Positions 11,268 to 19,734 of a DNA stretch of 64,000 bases are shown here, piece after piece; position 1 is the stretch's first letter; the number at the start of each line of letters is the position of its first letter. Made by a program: the position numbers and the translations under genes. The DNA is from an uncultured Atopobiaceae bacterium. Its GTDB lineage: Bacteria > Actinomycetota > Coriobacteriia > Coriobacteriales > Atopobiaceae. The notes below the pieces were generated by a model. The model saw nothing but the letters and a program-made list of their open reading frames with translations, ran no database searches and was not told the DNA's origin. Location: positions 1 through 64,000 of the forward strand of contig CALUHH010000005.1 in assembly GCA_944320385.1 (NCBI GenBank). Direction: 5' to 3'.

Positions 11268-11546
11268 CTATGCAACGGCCACCTCCTCGATCGGAGCGAG
11301 AAACTCATCAACGTCAAAGTAGAGGTTGCTCAAAATGGGGACGGGGTCGATGTACTCCTCGACCGGCTCCGGGCAGCCATCGTAATCGGCGTTGACCACG
11401 AGATAGCCCTTGTTCCATTCCCGAACATCAACGTACCTGACGAGGTTCTTGGGCGTTCGAAAACGAATGTCATGTCCGCCGAACGAGAAGCTCGTATAGG
11501 GACCATCGCAGCTCAGAACTGCACAGCTGGAAGATGCGACACCCAT
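11268..11546 (-). CDS. Small protein of unknown function
   Basis: A 92-residue soluble acidic protein with no signal peptide or membrane segment, not recognised. The central part is beta-rich and aromatic, and the tail PVEEYIDPVPILSNLYFDVDEFLAPIEEV is the most distinctive stretch. GAGGGG lies 3 nt before the ATG. It is flanked by the palindrome at 11196 and the inverted repeat at 11674, and no operon partner is evident. Confidence 0.65.
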   Translation of the reverse strand: MGVASSSCAVLSCDGPYTSFSFGGHDIRFRTPKNLVRYVDVREWNKGYLVVNADYDGCPEPVEEYIDPVPILSNLYFDVDEFLAPIEEVAVA

Positions 11547-11673
11547 AGCCCCTCTCTCTCGTCGTCTTTACTGAACTAGGCCGAGCACGTCGCCCAACCT
11601 TTTGCACATGGTACCCAAGCGGGGGCAGGCGCCCCGGCTCGGCAGGCAGCTCTCGAGGAGTGGTCGACAACAT

Positions 11674-11734
11674 ACCTCGCACGACGCCCATTTCTGTAGA
11701 GAGAAACCGTAAGAATTCGGGCGTCGTGCGAGGT
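11674..11734. repeat. 16-bp perfect inverted repeat
   Basis: ACCTCGCACGACGCCC (11674-11689) and its exact complement (11719-11734) flank a 29-bp AT-richer loop; GTGCTTTTTACA follows on the plus strand. It lies between two minus-strand genes, so the T-run is on the wrong side to terminate the GNAT/MFS operon. Confidence 0.6.
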
Positions 11735-11741
11735 GTGCTTT

Positions 11742-12215
11742 TTACAAATCGCGCCTCAGCATGACGAACTCGTCGCTGCGCCACTCCTCGACGAAGCCGT
11801 GGCGCAGGAAGAGGCCGATCGCAGGGTTGTCCAGGGCGACGTTGTCGCGCAGCGTCGCGACGCCGCGTCCGCGGGCCGCGTCGCAGAGGAGCTCGAGGCC
11901 AGCGGCGCCGTACCCGCGCCCGCGGAAGCGAGCGTGGACGAGCACGCCCGTGATGAAGCTGTCGAAGTCCGGGTCCCAACGGTAAGCGACCTCGCCAACG
12001 AACTCACCGGCGTCTAGGTCGCGCAGGTAGCGGTAGTAGCGATGCCCCTCGCCCTCGCGCACGACCCAGGCTTCATGCCAGCGGCCCCAGAGGTCCTCCG
12101 GGAAGTCGACGGTCCCTCCCCAGGCTCGGTTGTAGGACATCGTGGCCTCGTCGGCCAGGAGGTCCCGCTTGAACCAGAGGTCATGCACGGCGGGACGATA
12201 GAGCTCGAGGTTCAT
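11742..12215 (-). CDS. GNAT-family N-acetyltransferase
   Basis: A 157-residue acetyl-CoA-dependent acetyltransferase. The CoA-binding region is VHARFRGRGYGAAGL (residues about 92-106), followed by LDNPAIGLFLRHGF, the typical GNAT motif B end. Substrate unknown. The ATG overlaps the stop codon of the upstream MFS gene (ATGA, 12212-12215), so the two are co-translated and may act together in resistance or detoxification. Confidence 0.88.
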   Translation of the reverse strand: MNLELYRPAVHDLWFKRDLLADEATMSYNRAWGGTVDFPEDLWGRWHEAWVVREGEGHRYYRYLRDLDAGEFVGEVAYRWDPDFDSFITGVLVHARFRGRGYGAAGLELLCDAARGRGVATLRDNVALDNPAIGLFLRHGFVEEWRSDEFVMLRRDL

Positions 12216-13390
12216 GAGCGTGCCTCCTCCTGCAGCAGGTCGGTCCGGGAGAACGCAAGGTTGACGGCGCCGAGGAGGGCCAACGAGGTCGCGAGCAGCA
12301 CCACCATGGCGAGCCGCATGTCCAGCAGGCCCGAGAGCCAGCCGAAGAGCGGCTGCGAGACGGCGGAGAGCAGCGACACCGCGATGGAGGCGAACGAGAG
12401 CGCCGTCACGCGGTAACGCGGGTCCAGCGCGACGTTGAGCACCTTGGTGCGCACGGGGTTCACGAGACAGAACGCCGCGAGCCCGGCCATGTAGAGCGCC
12501 ACCGCAGCCCGAGGCTCCGAGCAGAGCGAGAACGCGAGGAAGAGCACGACCACGGCGAGCGGCCCCAGCCGGGCCACGCGGCTGTCCCCCAGGCGCCGCG
12601 CGAGGCGGGCGCTCCCCAGCCCCGCCAGGCTCGTGAGCGCGAACTGCGCCGCCACGACCGCGCCCACCGCCGGCAGCGGGACCCCGAAGTAGCCGTTGAG
12701 GTAGTTGTTGTAGAAGTCATCCACGGGCACCATCGACCACGCGACCGCGCCCTCCACCAGCACGTAGTAGAGCACAGGGCGGCAGCCGGCCACGTAGCGC
12801 GCGGCGTCGAGCGCGCGGCCCGGGGCCGCGGGCGCGCCGCCCTTCTCGCCCGCCCGGTCGTCGCGCATGAGGAGCACGCAGGCGAGCGCGCCCGCGAGCG
12901 ACGCGATGGAGAGCGCGAAGACGAGGGCGTAGCTCACATCGGCGAGCAGCCCCGCCGCGAGCGCCGAGGCCCCGTAGCAGCAGTAGAAGACGATGCGCGA
13001 GACGGCGCTAACGCGCGTGAGCTCGCCCTCGCGGCCGCGCGCGATGAGGTGGTCGGCCACGATGGCCGTCGCGCATCCCGTGGTGAGCGTGTAGGCAGAG
13101 GCGAGGACGAGCATCACACACAGCATCGCCGGGAGCCCCCGCGCGACGAGCATGAGGGAGTAGCCTGCCATCTCGAGCGCCACCGCCGCAATCAGGCTCG
13201 CGCGGCTCCCAAAGCGGTCCGCGACGAAGCCCGTGGGCACCTCGAGCAGGGTCTTGCCCAGCTGCAGCGCCCCGAACAGCACGCCGACGCCCGCGAGCGA
13301 GAAGCCCACGTGCTCGAGGTAGAGGCCCATGACCGTGGAGACCATGGACAGGTTGGATAACGCCACGTAGGCGTAGTAGAGCGGTATCAA
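12212..13390 (-). CDS. MFS transporter
   Basis: A 12-helix major facilitator of about 392 residues, probably a proton-driven exporter. Seen: the motif-A-like GFVADRFGSRASL after the second helix and a GARGREGE-type cytoplasmic loop in the middle. I choose TTG at 13390 (MIPLYYAYVALSNLS), with GAAAGG upstream. The longer frame to 13513 would be translated through a GGGACWGTCCC palindrome (13421-13445), giving an unlikely N-terminus. Coupled to the GNAT gene by a 4-bp overlap. Confidence 0.85.
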   Translation of the reverse strand: MIPLYYAYVALSNLSMVSTVMGLYLEHVGFSLAGVGVLFGALQLGKTLLEVPTGFVADRFGSRASLIAAVALEMAGYSLMLVARGLPAMLCVMLVLASAYTLTTGCATAIVADHLIARGREGELTRVSAVSRIVFYCCYGASALAAGLLADVSYALVFALSIASLAGALACVLLMRDDRAGEKGGAPAAPGRALDAARYVAGCRPVLYYVLVEGAVAWSMVPVDDFYNNYLNGYFGVPLPAVGAVVAAQFALTSLAGLGSARLARRLGDSRVARLGPLAVVVLFLAFSLCSEPRAAVALYMAGLAAFCLVNPVRTKVLNVALDPRYRVTALSFASIAVSLLSAVSQPLFGWLSGLLDMRLAMVVLLATSLALLGAVNLAFSRTDLLQEEARS

Positions 13391-13420
13391 GTTGGGATGC
13401 CTTTCACGAAGGGTCGACCG

Positions 13421-13445
13421 TGCAAAGGGGACAGTCCCTTCTGCA
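13421..13445. repeat. REP-like palindrome upstream of the MFS gene
   Basis: TGCAAAGGGGACAGTCCCTTCTGCA contains the GGGACAGTCCC core. It lies 31 bp upstream of the proposed MFS start, probably within the 5' untranslated region or promoter. Confidence 0.75.
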
Positions 13446-13756
13446 CGCCTGCGGTCGGATCCCCCGGGGAGGCTGTCGGCACGCCAAGGCCCGCCCGCCT
13501 GCGCGGGCGTCACCGGGTCACGCCGGGAACGGGCCTCCCTAGTGGAGGGTCTCCTCGTTCGTCTGCCTCATCGCTGCCCCCTTCAAATCGACGGAAAGGC
13601 CGCGTCTAGGATAGCACGCACTTGTCAAATGAGCGCATCTCGCCGCAACGCCTGCCGGGCATGCTCCCCTTGGCCGAGTGCACCCTAGAAGCCGAGAAGA
13701 ACATCGGGCCCGTGCCTTAGAATCGGGTTCACGCTCAGCATGTCGAGGGAGGCTGC

Positions 13757-14209
13757 ATGGCAAAGACACGTCTTGGCAAGATGCCCTACGTCATCGTGTT
13801 CTGCTTGGTCATTGTGCTGGTGCTCCTCGCCTCTGGCCTGGGCTTCGTTACCGACATGCCCCTCAAGGGCATCGACCCCGACGACGTCACCTCCATTACC
13901 CTGTCGGACGCTATGGGCGTGAACGACCCCGTCACCCTCGAGGAAGAGGACCGGGACTCCGTGCTTGCCGCACTCGCGGAGCTCAGGGGAAGGCGCTTCG
14001 GAGTCGAGCGAGAGCTCAGGGACCTCCAGCTCATGGGCAGCCCGGCCGCCTACACGCTGGAGACGACCGCGGACGGGAACGTCGAGGTGCAACTCGTCAG
14101 CTACGAGGGCGAGTCGTTCTTCTCGGTCGACGGCTCATGGCGAAAGGTCGTCGGCGACCAGGAGGCCATTACGTATCTGATCGATCTCAACCAGGAGTAC
14201 GCCGTTTAG
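13757..14209 (+). CDS. Membrane-anchored small protein of unknown function
   Basis: A 150-residue protein with one N-terminal transmembrane segment (YVIVFCLVIVLVLLASGLGF, about 11-30) and an acidic extracellular domain of about 115 residues containing the motif DVTSITLSDA and the ending SVDGSWRKVVGDQEAITYL. Not recognised. GAGGGAGG lies upstream of the ATG. A lipoprotein gene follows 25 bp downstream, so they are probably co-transcribed. Confidence 0.72.
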   Translation: MAKTRLGKMPYVIVFCLVIVLVLLASGLGFVTDMPLKGIDPDDVTSITLSDAMGVNDPVTLEEEDRDSVLAALAELRGRRFGVERELRDLQLMGSPAAYTLETTADGNVEVQLVSYEGESFFSVDGSWRKVVGDQEAITYLIDLNQEYAV

Positions 14210-14234
14210 AGCTACGCCGGGGGGTGAATGAGCA

Positions 14235-15098
14235 ATGGCGCGACGCGAAGCCCCTTTCGCCCTGCTGTGCGCGGTCTGCCTGGCCGTGGTGCCCGGTTGC
14301 TCGGACTCGACAGGCGGCGCCATCAGCCACAACGAGCGCGCGCTCGTCCTCTCGGTGGACGAGGAGAGCCAGACCGCTGAGGTGCGCATCCTCGAGCGTC
14401 CGGACGATCTCACGCTCACGTGGGGCACGCACCCGGCAGGCGCGGAGGGCACTGCCGACTTCTCTGAGTGGGGCTCGTCCGGCCTCCCCGAGGTTGGTGA
14501 CGACGTGATCCTCAAGTGGGTTGGGACTCCAGCCGATGAGAGCTCCTTCCCCATCCTGGTCAACAGCTGGGAGCCCACCGTCAGCTTCTACGAGTCGCTC
14601 GATGACACCCACGAGGTGCGCCTCCCCGCGTCCATGCTAAGGTTCTTCTCGCAGACCGCAGATGAGCTGGTCGCAGACTTCGAAAAGGACCCGGAGCTCG
14701 CACTCGAAGCGCGCGCGGACGGCGAGGACCTGGTGCTCACGTTCACGGAACTGCAGCTGTCGAACTACCGCCTGGACGTGGAGCAGAGCCTCGACGAGAG
14801 CGTGGCATCACTGCTGGAGTCGGAGAACGTGAGCGCGGTAGAGGTCGCCGACGACCACGTGTCCGTCACCATCGCGGCCTCGCCCGCGCTTCTCGACAAG
14901 CCGCTGCTCGTGGGCCAGGCGTTCATGGCAGTCCCCGGGATATGCGCCACCCTGCAGGCGCTCGATGGAGTCGCTGACTGGCACGTCGAGATCACGGTCA
15001 TCGACGCCGAGAAGAACGTAGAGGTCGCGCGCGTCACGCTGCCCGACGAGTCCGTGACCATCACGGCAGAGAGCTGGGCCGAGGCTGTCGCAGAGTGA
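14235..15098 (+). CDS. Putative lipoprotein of unknown function
   Basis: A 287-residue secreted protein. Residues 8-21 form a hydrophobic signal and VVPGC22 is a lipobox, so it should be lipid-anchored at Cys22. The mature part is acidic with no recognised domain. The TGA stop lies inside a GGGACAGTCCC palindrome (15095-15125). It follows the membrane-anchored protein gene at 13757 in the same direction. Confidence 0.75.
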   Translation: MARREAPFALLCAVCLAVVPGCSDSTGGAISHNERALVLSVDEESQTAEVRILERPDDLTLTWGTHPAGAEGTADFSEWGSSGLPEVGDDVILKWVGTPADESSFPILVNSWEPTVSFYESLDDTHEVRLPASMLRFFSQTADELVADFEKDPELALEARADGEDLVLTFTELQLSNYRLDVEQSLDESVASLLESENVSAVEVADDHVSVTIAASPALLDKPLLVGQAFMAVPGICATLQALDGVADWHVEITVIDAEKNVEVARVTLPDESVTITAESWAEAVAE

Positions 15099-15125
15099 TG
15101 AAAAGGGACAGTCCCTTTTCATCAC
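15095..15125. repeat. REP-like palindrome supplying a stop codon
   Basis: GTGATGAAAAGGGACAGTCCCTTTTCATCAC is a perfect palindrome except the centre. It provides the TGA stop of the lipoprotein gene. It is followed at 15126-15146 by a TACATTCCAGAGCATGTA palindrome related to those at 28900-28991. Confidence 0.85.
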
Positions 15126-15180
15126 TACATTCCAGAGCATGTAGCAATCGGCCTCCCGAGGTCCATTATGCCCCGCAGAC

Positions 15181-15216
15181 CCCCGTTGCCCCCTTCTTTT
15201 CCAGGGGGCAACGGGG
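15181..15216 (-). terminator. Strong hairpin after the ABC exporter gene
   Basis: CCCCGTTGCCCCC (15181-15193) pairs with GGGGGCAACGGGG (15204-15216) around a 10-nt loop. It lies 20 bp past the exporter stop on the minus strand. There is no U-tract, so it may also act from the plus strand as a convergent terminator. Confidence 0.6.
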
Positions 15217-15235
15217 GCCTTCGCTCCGGCTCCCG

Positions 15236-16954
15236 TCACCCAGCCACGGCGCAGAGGCCGGCGAAGTAGCCGCCCGCGGACGCAAGCGCGGCATAGCTAC
15301 CCCGTTCGACCACGCGCCCCTCGCGCAGGACGAAGATCTTGTCGTAGCGCGCAAGCAGCGCCGGCTCCAGCCGATGCGTCACCACCAGGCGCATGGGCCC
15401 CTCGAGGTCCAGGATCGCTCCAGCCACCTCGGCGGCAGTCCTCGCGTCCAGCGCCGACGTCGCCTCGTCGACGAGAAGGACCGGCGTCTCGCGCAGCAGC
15501 GCACGCGCGATGGAGACGCGCTGCCGCTCGCCGCCCGAGAGGTTGGCGCCGCCCTCGCCGCATTCGTACCCCAGGCCCTTCTCGGCGACGAGCTCTCCCA
15601 GGCCGGCGCGGCGGCACGCGCCCAGAACGGCCTCCTCGGGGAAGTCGCGGAACATCGCCACGTTGTTTCGCAGCGTATCGTCAAAGAGGAAGACCTGCTG
15701 GTCGATGAGGCCCATGAGGTCGCAGAGGCTCCCCGCGTCGACGTCGCGCAGCTCGTGACCGCCCACGCGGACGCTGCCCGTATAGCCGTCCTCCCCGCCC
15801 ATGAGGAGGTTCAGCAGCGTGGACTTGCCGCTGCCGGAGGCGCCCACGAGCGCGTAGCGGCCTCCGGGGCGCAGCGAGAGGCTCACGTCGGCGAGCACGG
15901 GCTCCCCGCCGCCGTAGGCAAAGCCCACATGCTCCAGCACGACGCCGCCCGCGAGGTCGTGCCCGACCCTCTCGCCGCGGCGCGCCTCGTTCCTCTCGGC
16001 CGCATCCGCGAGCTTCTCGATGAGGCCCGCGGCGGCCCGGCGGCTCGCGAGGAACTGCGGCAGCACGTTGATGGGCATGACGAGGTAGTTGCACAGGTTC
16101 ACGAAGACGAGCACCGTGCCGGCCGTGACCTCACCCGCGACGGCGAGCCACGCGCCCGCGAGGAAGACGCCGAACTGCAGGAGCGACCCGCAGAGGTTCT
16201 TGCTCACCGCGCCGATCAGGCACTCCCACCAGTAGCGGCGGCGCTTTAGGCCCTCGACCTCGGCGTTGGCCGCGTCGAAGAGCCGGCGCGCCTCGGCCTC
16301 CGCGCGGAAGGCCTTAACCACGGAGAAGCCCGCGAGCAGGTCGCGCAGGCGGGAGACGAAGCGCTCGTTGCCGGCCGAGACCGCCCGCTCGCGCTCCCCC
16401 ATCTCGCGCCCCATGGCCACCGACACGACGAGCGGCGCCGCGCTGAGCGCCACGGCTGCCGCAGTGAGCGGCACCGAGAGCGCGAGCATCATGGCGAGCG
16501 ACCCTACGAGCAGCAGGGCGTGGTACACGATGAGGAAGCCGCGCTTGAGGTAGCCCTCCTCGACGGAGGTGACGTCGTTTGTGAGCAGCGAGAGGTAGCT
16601 GCCCGTGTTCTCGCGGGCGAAGGCGCGCACGCCCTTCTCGGAGAGGCGCTCGAACGCGAGCGACTTGTACTGCGCGAGCGCGCGATAGATGAACGCGCAC
16701 TTGGCGCGATACATCCCGAGGCTCACGGCGAGCGAGGCCGCGAGGAAGGCGGCGCAGAACACAGCCAGGCGCGCGAGCGCGGAGGCGTCGCCGGTGCCGA
16801 TGACGTCGATGATTCGGCCGAGGAGCCACGACCCCACGAGCGCGGCGGGCACGTCGAGCACTGTGAGCGCGAGGGCGGCGGCAAGGTTGAGGCGGTTGTC
16901 GCGATAGAATGCGCGGACGTAGTCGCGCGCGGCGGCGGACATGGTCGACTTCAT
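15236..16954 (-). CDS. ABC transporter, fused permease and ATPase
   Basis: A 572-residue half-exporter with six N-terminal transmembrane helices (about 20-300) and a C-terminal ATPase: Walker A GASGSGKST near 360-370, Q-loop LIDQQ, signature LSGGERQR, Walker B VLLVDEATSALD and switch His in VVTHRLE. It probably works as a homodimer, exporting an unknown substrate (such exporters often handle peptides or lipids). No partner half-transporter is adjacent. GGGAG lies 8 nt upstream of the ATG. Confidence 0.92.
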   Translation of the reverse strand: MKSTMSAAARDYVRAFYRDNRLNLAAALALTVLDVPAALVGSWLLGRIIDVIGTGDASALARLAVFCAAFLAASLAVSLGMYRAKCAFIYRALAQYKSLAFERLSEKGVRAFARENTGSYLSLLTNDVTSVEEGYLKRGFLIVYHALLLVGSLAMMLALSVPLTAAAVALSAAPLVVSVAMGREMGERERAVSAGNERFVSRLRDLLAGFSVVKAFRAEAEARRLFDAANAEVEGLKRRRYWWECLIGAVSKNLCGSLLQFGVFLAGAWLAVAGEVTAGTVLVFVNLCNYLVMPINVLPQFLASRRAAAGLIEKLADAAERNEARRGERVGHDLAGGVVLEHVGFAYGGGEPVLADVSLSLRPGGRYALVGASGSGKSTLLNLLMGGEDGYTGSVRVGGHELRDVDAGSLCDLMGLIDQQVFLFDDTLRNNVAMFRDFPEEAVLGACRRAGLGELVAEKGLGYECGEGGANLSGGERQRVSIARALLRETPVLLVDEATSALDARTAAEVAGAILDLEGPMRLVVTHRLEPALLARYDKIFVLREGRVVERGSYAALASAGGYFAGLCAVAG

Positions 16955-17106
16955 GGTCTTCTCCCATCAGGCGGAACTGATATGTCGAGAAGGACCTAGA
17001 GCATGTCGACCTCTCGCCGGGTACAGTACGCTACCACCCTACAGATGCAGCTCGGAAACCGGCAAGCCTTATTCGGCCAGTGGAGGCGAGCGACAAAAGG
17101 CTACCT

Positions 17107-17229
17107 GCCGGCACTTATAAGTGTCGGCTCGTCAGGGCATCCAAGATCACACTTCTCGGCGAACGCCGAGAAGGACCCGGCACTTCTCGCTCCAAAGCAT
17201 CAAATATGCCGACACTCATATGTGTCGGC
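17107..17229. repeat. Paired CCGACACTT-type palindromes with inner 10-mer motifs
   Basis: GCCGGCACTTATAAGTGTCGGC (17107-17128) and GCCGACACTCATATGTGTCGGC (17208-17229) are two 22-bp palindromes of the same motif about 100 bp apart. Between them lie ACTTCTCG, CGAGAAGGAC (17167) and ACTTCTCG. The arrangement parallels the elements at 9174 and 32132. It lies upstream of a GNAT gene. Confidence 0.7.
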
Positions 17230-17305
17230 CGCACAGCGACCTTCCAGCGGAAAGCGTTATCGAACGCCTATCTTTCACTATGATTGACGCGTCGAAGGGA
17301 CTCAC

Positions 17306-17797
17306 ATGGCTCAGATACTTCCCCTCGCCCCCGAGGACATCCCGGAGAAGGCGGCAGTCCATGCGCAGACGTGGCAGGAGACATACCGGGGACTGCTTCC
17401 GGACGAGCTCAACGACACAATCACGCCGCAGTTCGCCGAGGACGTCACGCGCCGGCTCACCAGCCTGCGCACGCTCGTGGCAAAGGCCGATGGAAGGGTC
17501 GTCGGCTATATCGCATGGTCGAATCGCTGCCGCTCGCACTTCAGCGTCGACGGCGCGGCCGAGGTCGGCAACCTCTATGTCCTCCGGGAGTTCCAGGGCC
17601 GAGGCGTCGGCCGCGCACTCCTTGAGGCGGCCCTCGCGCGCATCGGCGAGCGAGACGTCGTGCTGAGCGCATTCTCCTCGAACGCCGCCGCACTCGGCTT
17701 CTACGAGCACATGGGGTTCGAGAGGACCGGGGTCACCTTCGACGAGGGGTCCATGGAGGAGACCGAACTGGTCCTTCGGCACAAGGGTGGCGCTTGA
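17306..17797 (+). CDS. GNAT-family N-acetyltransferase
   Basis: A 163-residue acetyltransferase. The CoA-binding motif is LREFQGRGVGRALLEAAL (residues about 92-109), followed by SSNAAALGFYEHMGFERTG. The N-terminus (TWQETYRGLLPDELND) is typical of uncharacterised RimI/YafP-like enzymes. Substrate unknown. GAAGGG lies 6 nt before the ATG. Single gene between the palindromic repeats and a convergent terminator. Confidence 0.88.
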   Translation: MAQILPLAPEDIPEKAAVHAQTWQETYRGLLPDELNDTITPQFAEDVTRRLTSLRTLVAKADGRVVGYIAWSNRCRSHFSVDGAAEVGNLYVLREFQGRGVGRALLEAALARIGERDVVLSAFSSNAAALGFYEHMGFERTGVTFDEGSMEETELVLRHKGGA

Positions 17798-17823
17798 CCG
17801 CACGCGCCCCGGATAGACGGCAA

Positions 17824-17857
17824 GGAAGGGCGGGCCGCTCGGACGGCTCGCCCCTCC
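17824..17857. terminator. Bidirectional terminator hairpin
   Basis: GGAAGGGCGGGCCG pairs with CGGCTCGCCCCTCC with minor mismatches in the gap between two convergent genes. No strong T-tract on either side. Confidence 0.5.
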
Positions 17858-17880
17858 CGTAGCGCACGGTTATCGCAGCT

Positions 17881-19023
17881 CTACGCGGCGTTCACGAGGA
17901 TCTCCGCGTCGCCCACGGTCACGCTGACGACGTCGCCCGCGGCCACGATGCGGTCGTAGGTCGTCGCCTTGGAGACGGTGGTCGTGCCGTCACTGTGCTT
18001 CGCCGAAGAGCCGTTGGCGTCCGTGGCGTCGAACGTCGTCCCATCAGCGAAGGTCACGATCACAGGGAGGCCCATCACAGCAGCCTGCTCGGGCAGGGCC
18101 TCGTCGCTCACCTCGCCGGGAAGCGCAAGGTCGCGCGTCTGCCGGTCGATTGTGTAGTCCACCGTGACGCCGAGGGAGGACACCGCCACGGCGTCAATCG
18201 TAACGTTCGAGCCCCGCCACGTTGTTGTCTGGCCCGCTGGCAGGTCGACGGTCGTGTCCACGTAGTTCATCTCAAACTTGAGGTTCCAGCTGCCGGCCGC
18301 CAGCGTCTTGAACTCCCCCTCATCGGTGAAAATCTCGAGCTTGCTCATCGAGAAGCGCGCCGTGCGGCCCACAATGCCCGCGTCGTTCCACGTCTGTACC
18401 CCCATGACCTGCACGAGCTGCAGCGTGTTGTCACCGGGGTCGGCATCGTAGAGCCGGACGAGACCGCCGCCGCTCATCGCGCCGTCCACGCGCAGGAAGG
18501 CGTCCCCCACGTACGTCAGCGTGCCACCCTCGTGGAACTCAATCCCCTCGAGCGCGGCGGAATCGTCGAACTCAATCGAGTAGGCCACGGCATAGTTGAA
18601 CCGGTCGCCCGCCACGGCCTCGGCCGTCACGGTGACGCCGTTCGAGGTCGCGCTCGCACCGATCGGCCGACCCACGTCGTTCAGGAGCTCGGTCTGGGCC
18701 GGCGCGCCGCCGAAGACGTCCGAGAGCACGTCGGCCGGGTTGGGCAGCACGCCCGTCGCCACGGCGACGGTGGCGCCCCCGCCCAACACAAGCGCCAGGA
18801 CAAGCCCGGCGGCGACGCGCGCCCAGCGGCGCGCATGGGGGCGAGCGGGGCGGCGCGCGGGCAAGGTCAGGACCTCGGCAGGGGCCGCGGGCTGCGCGTT
18901 CTTCTCGGCGTCTCTTGCGGCTGCGGCCGCGCGCAGGCTCTCGGCCATGCGCGCCTTTGCCTCGTCGGAAAAGTGCAGGTCGCCCATCGAGGCGGTGTAG
19001 CTATCAAGCGGGGAAGTCATCAT
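17881..19023 (-). CDS. DUF4179-type membrane protein, probable anti-sigma partner
   Basis: A 380-residue protein: about 75 cytoplasmic residues, one transmembrane helix (VAAGLVLALVLGGGATVAVATGV, about 70-92), then a large beta-rich extracellular region. This is the layout of the DUF4179/RsgI-like proteins that accompany ECF sigma factors. It overlaps the sigma gene by 20 bp, so the pair is co-translated and I infer that it restrains the sigma factor. ATG codons at 19023 and 19020 are both possible; the second has better spacing to GGGAG. Confidence 0.78.
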   Translation of the reverse strand: MMTSPLDSYTASMGDLHFSDEAKARMAESLRAAAAARDAEKNAQPAAPAEVLTLPARRPARPHARRWARVAAGLVLALVLGGGATVAVATGVLPNPADVLSDVFGGAPAQTELLNDVGRPIGASATSNGVTVTAEAVAGDRFNYAVAYSIEFDDSAALEGIEFHEGGTLTYVGDAFLRVDGAMSGGGLVRLYDADPGDNTLQLVQVMGVQTWNDAGIVGRTARFSMSKLEIFTDEGEFKTLAAGSWNLKFEMNYVDTTVDLPAGQTTTWRGSNVTIDAVAVSSLGVTVDYTIDRQTRDLALPGEVSDEALPEQAAVMGLPVIVTFADGTTFDATDANGSSAKHSDGTTTVSKATTYDRIVAAGDVVSVTVGDAEILVNAA

Positions 19024-19531
19024 AGTCTCCCTTCAGGTTGTCTCTGAGGCTCGCGCGGGCGCGGCTCAGGCGCTGGCGCACGGCGGCGTCCGTGGCGCCC
19101 ACGATCCGCGCGACCTCGCGCGTGGGGTAGCCCTCGTAGTAGTGCAGGTAGACCGCCTCGCGCTGCGGCAGCGGGAGCGCCATGACGGCGGCGAGCACGC
19201 GATCGTCGCGCCGCCGGAGCGCGTCCTCATCCGGTGCCTCCGCCGCAGCGGGCTCCGGCACGGCGGTGAGGTCCGCCTCGGGGTGCGCGCCGCGGTCGCG
19301 CAGCAGGTTCCTGCAGGCGTTGGCCGCCACGCGTATGACCCAGGCGCGCTCGTGACCGGAGTCGCGGAACGGCTCGTCGCGGCAGATGAGCTTCACGAGC
19401 GTGTCCTGGCAGACGTCCTCGGCGTCGGCCGTCGAGCGTAGGTAGGTGTAGCACACGCGCAGGACGAGGTCGGCATAGTCGCGCACGAGCCGCTCGGGGT
19501 CGCGGTCGGGTGCATTGCGGGGGATCTGCAT
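19004..19531 (-). CDS. ECF-type RNA polymerase sigma factor
   Basis: A 175-residue sigma-70-family factor. Region 2 is visible in LVLRVCYTYLRSTADAEDVCQDTLVKL and region 4 in LPLPQREAVYLHYYEGYPTREVARIVGATDAAVRQRLSRARASL. GGAGG lies 7 nt before the ATG at 19531 (MQIPRNAP), so I reject the longer starts at 19591 and 19549. It is expected to switch on a small regulon in response to an envelope signal passed by the overlapping downstream membrane protein. Confidence 0.9.
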   Translation of the reverse strand: MQIPRNAPDRDPERLVRDYADLVLRVCYTYLRSTADAEDVCQDTLVKLICRDEPFRDSGHERAWVIRVAANACRNLLRDRGAHPEADLTAVPEPAAAEAPDEDALRRRDDRVLAAVMALPLPQREAVYLHYYEGYPTREVARIVGATDAAVRQRLSRARASLRDNLKGDYDDFPA

Positions 19532-19661
19532 CGGCCAGCCTCCTCTCATGTCCGTCTCTTCTTCTCCGGGACGCGGCCGCCATCCCGTCACCTACTAAAC
19601 ACGCTCGAGCGTGAAACGTGACAACCCGAACGGGCGCGGAGATGAGCTTTTGGCTCCATTT

Positions 19662-19725
19662 CCGTTATCGGCAAACTATTCGCCTAAGAAATATACTTAT
19701 CTTCCACTTAGTCTGCCGTTAACGG
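19662..19725. promoter_or_regulatory. Inverted-repeat operator over the Fic-gene promoter
   Basis: CCGTTATCGGCAAACT (19662-19677) and AGTCTGCCGTTAACGG (19710-19725) are inverted copies matching at 14 of 16 positions. They frame the AT-rich AGAAATATACTTATCTT segment, a plausible -10 region, and the right arm overlaps the ribosome-binding site. The Fic protein has its own N-terminal DNA-binding domain, so autorepression is the likely use. Confidence 0.6.
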
Positions 19726-19734
19726 AGGATGGCC

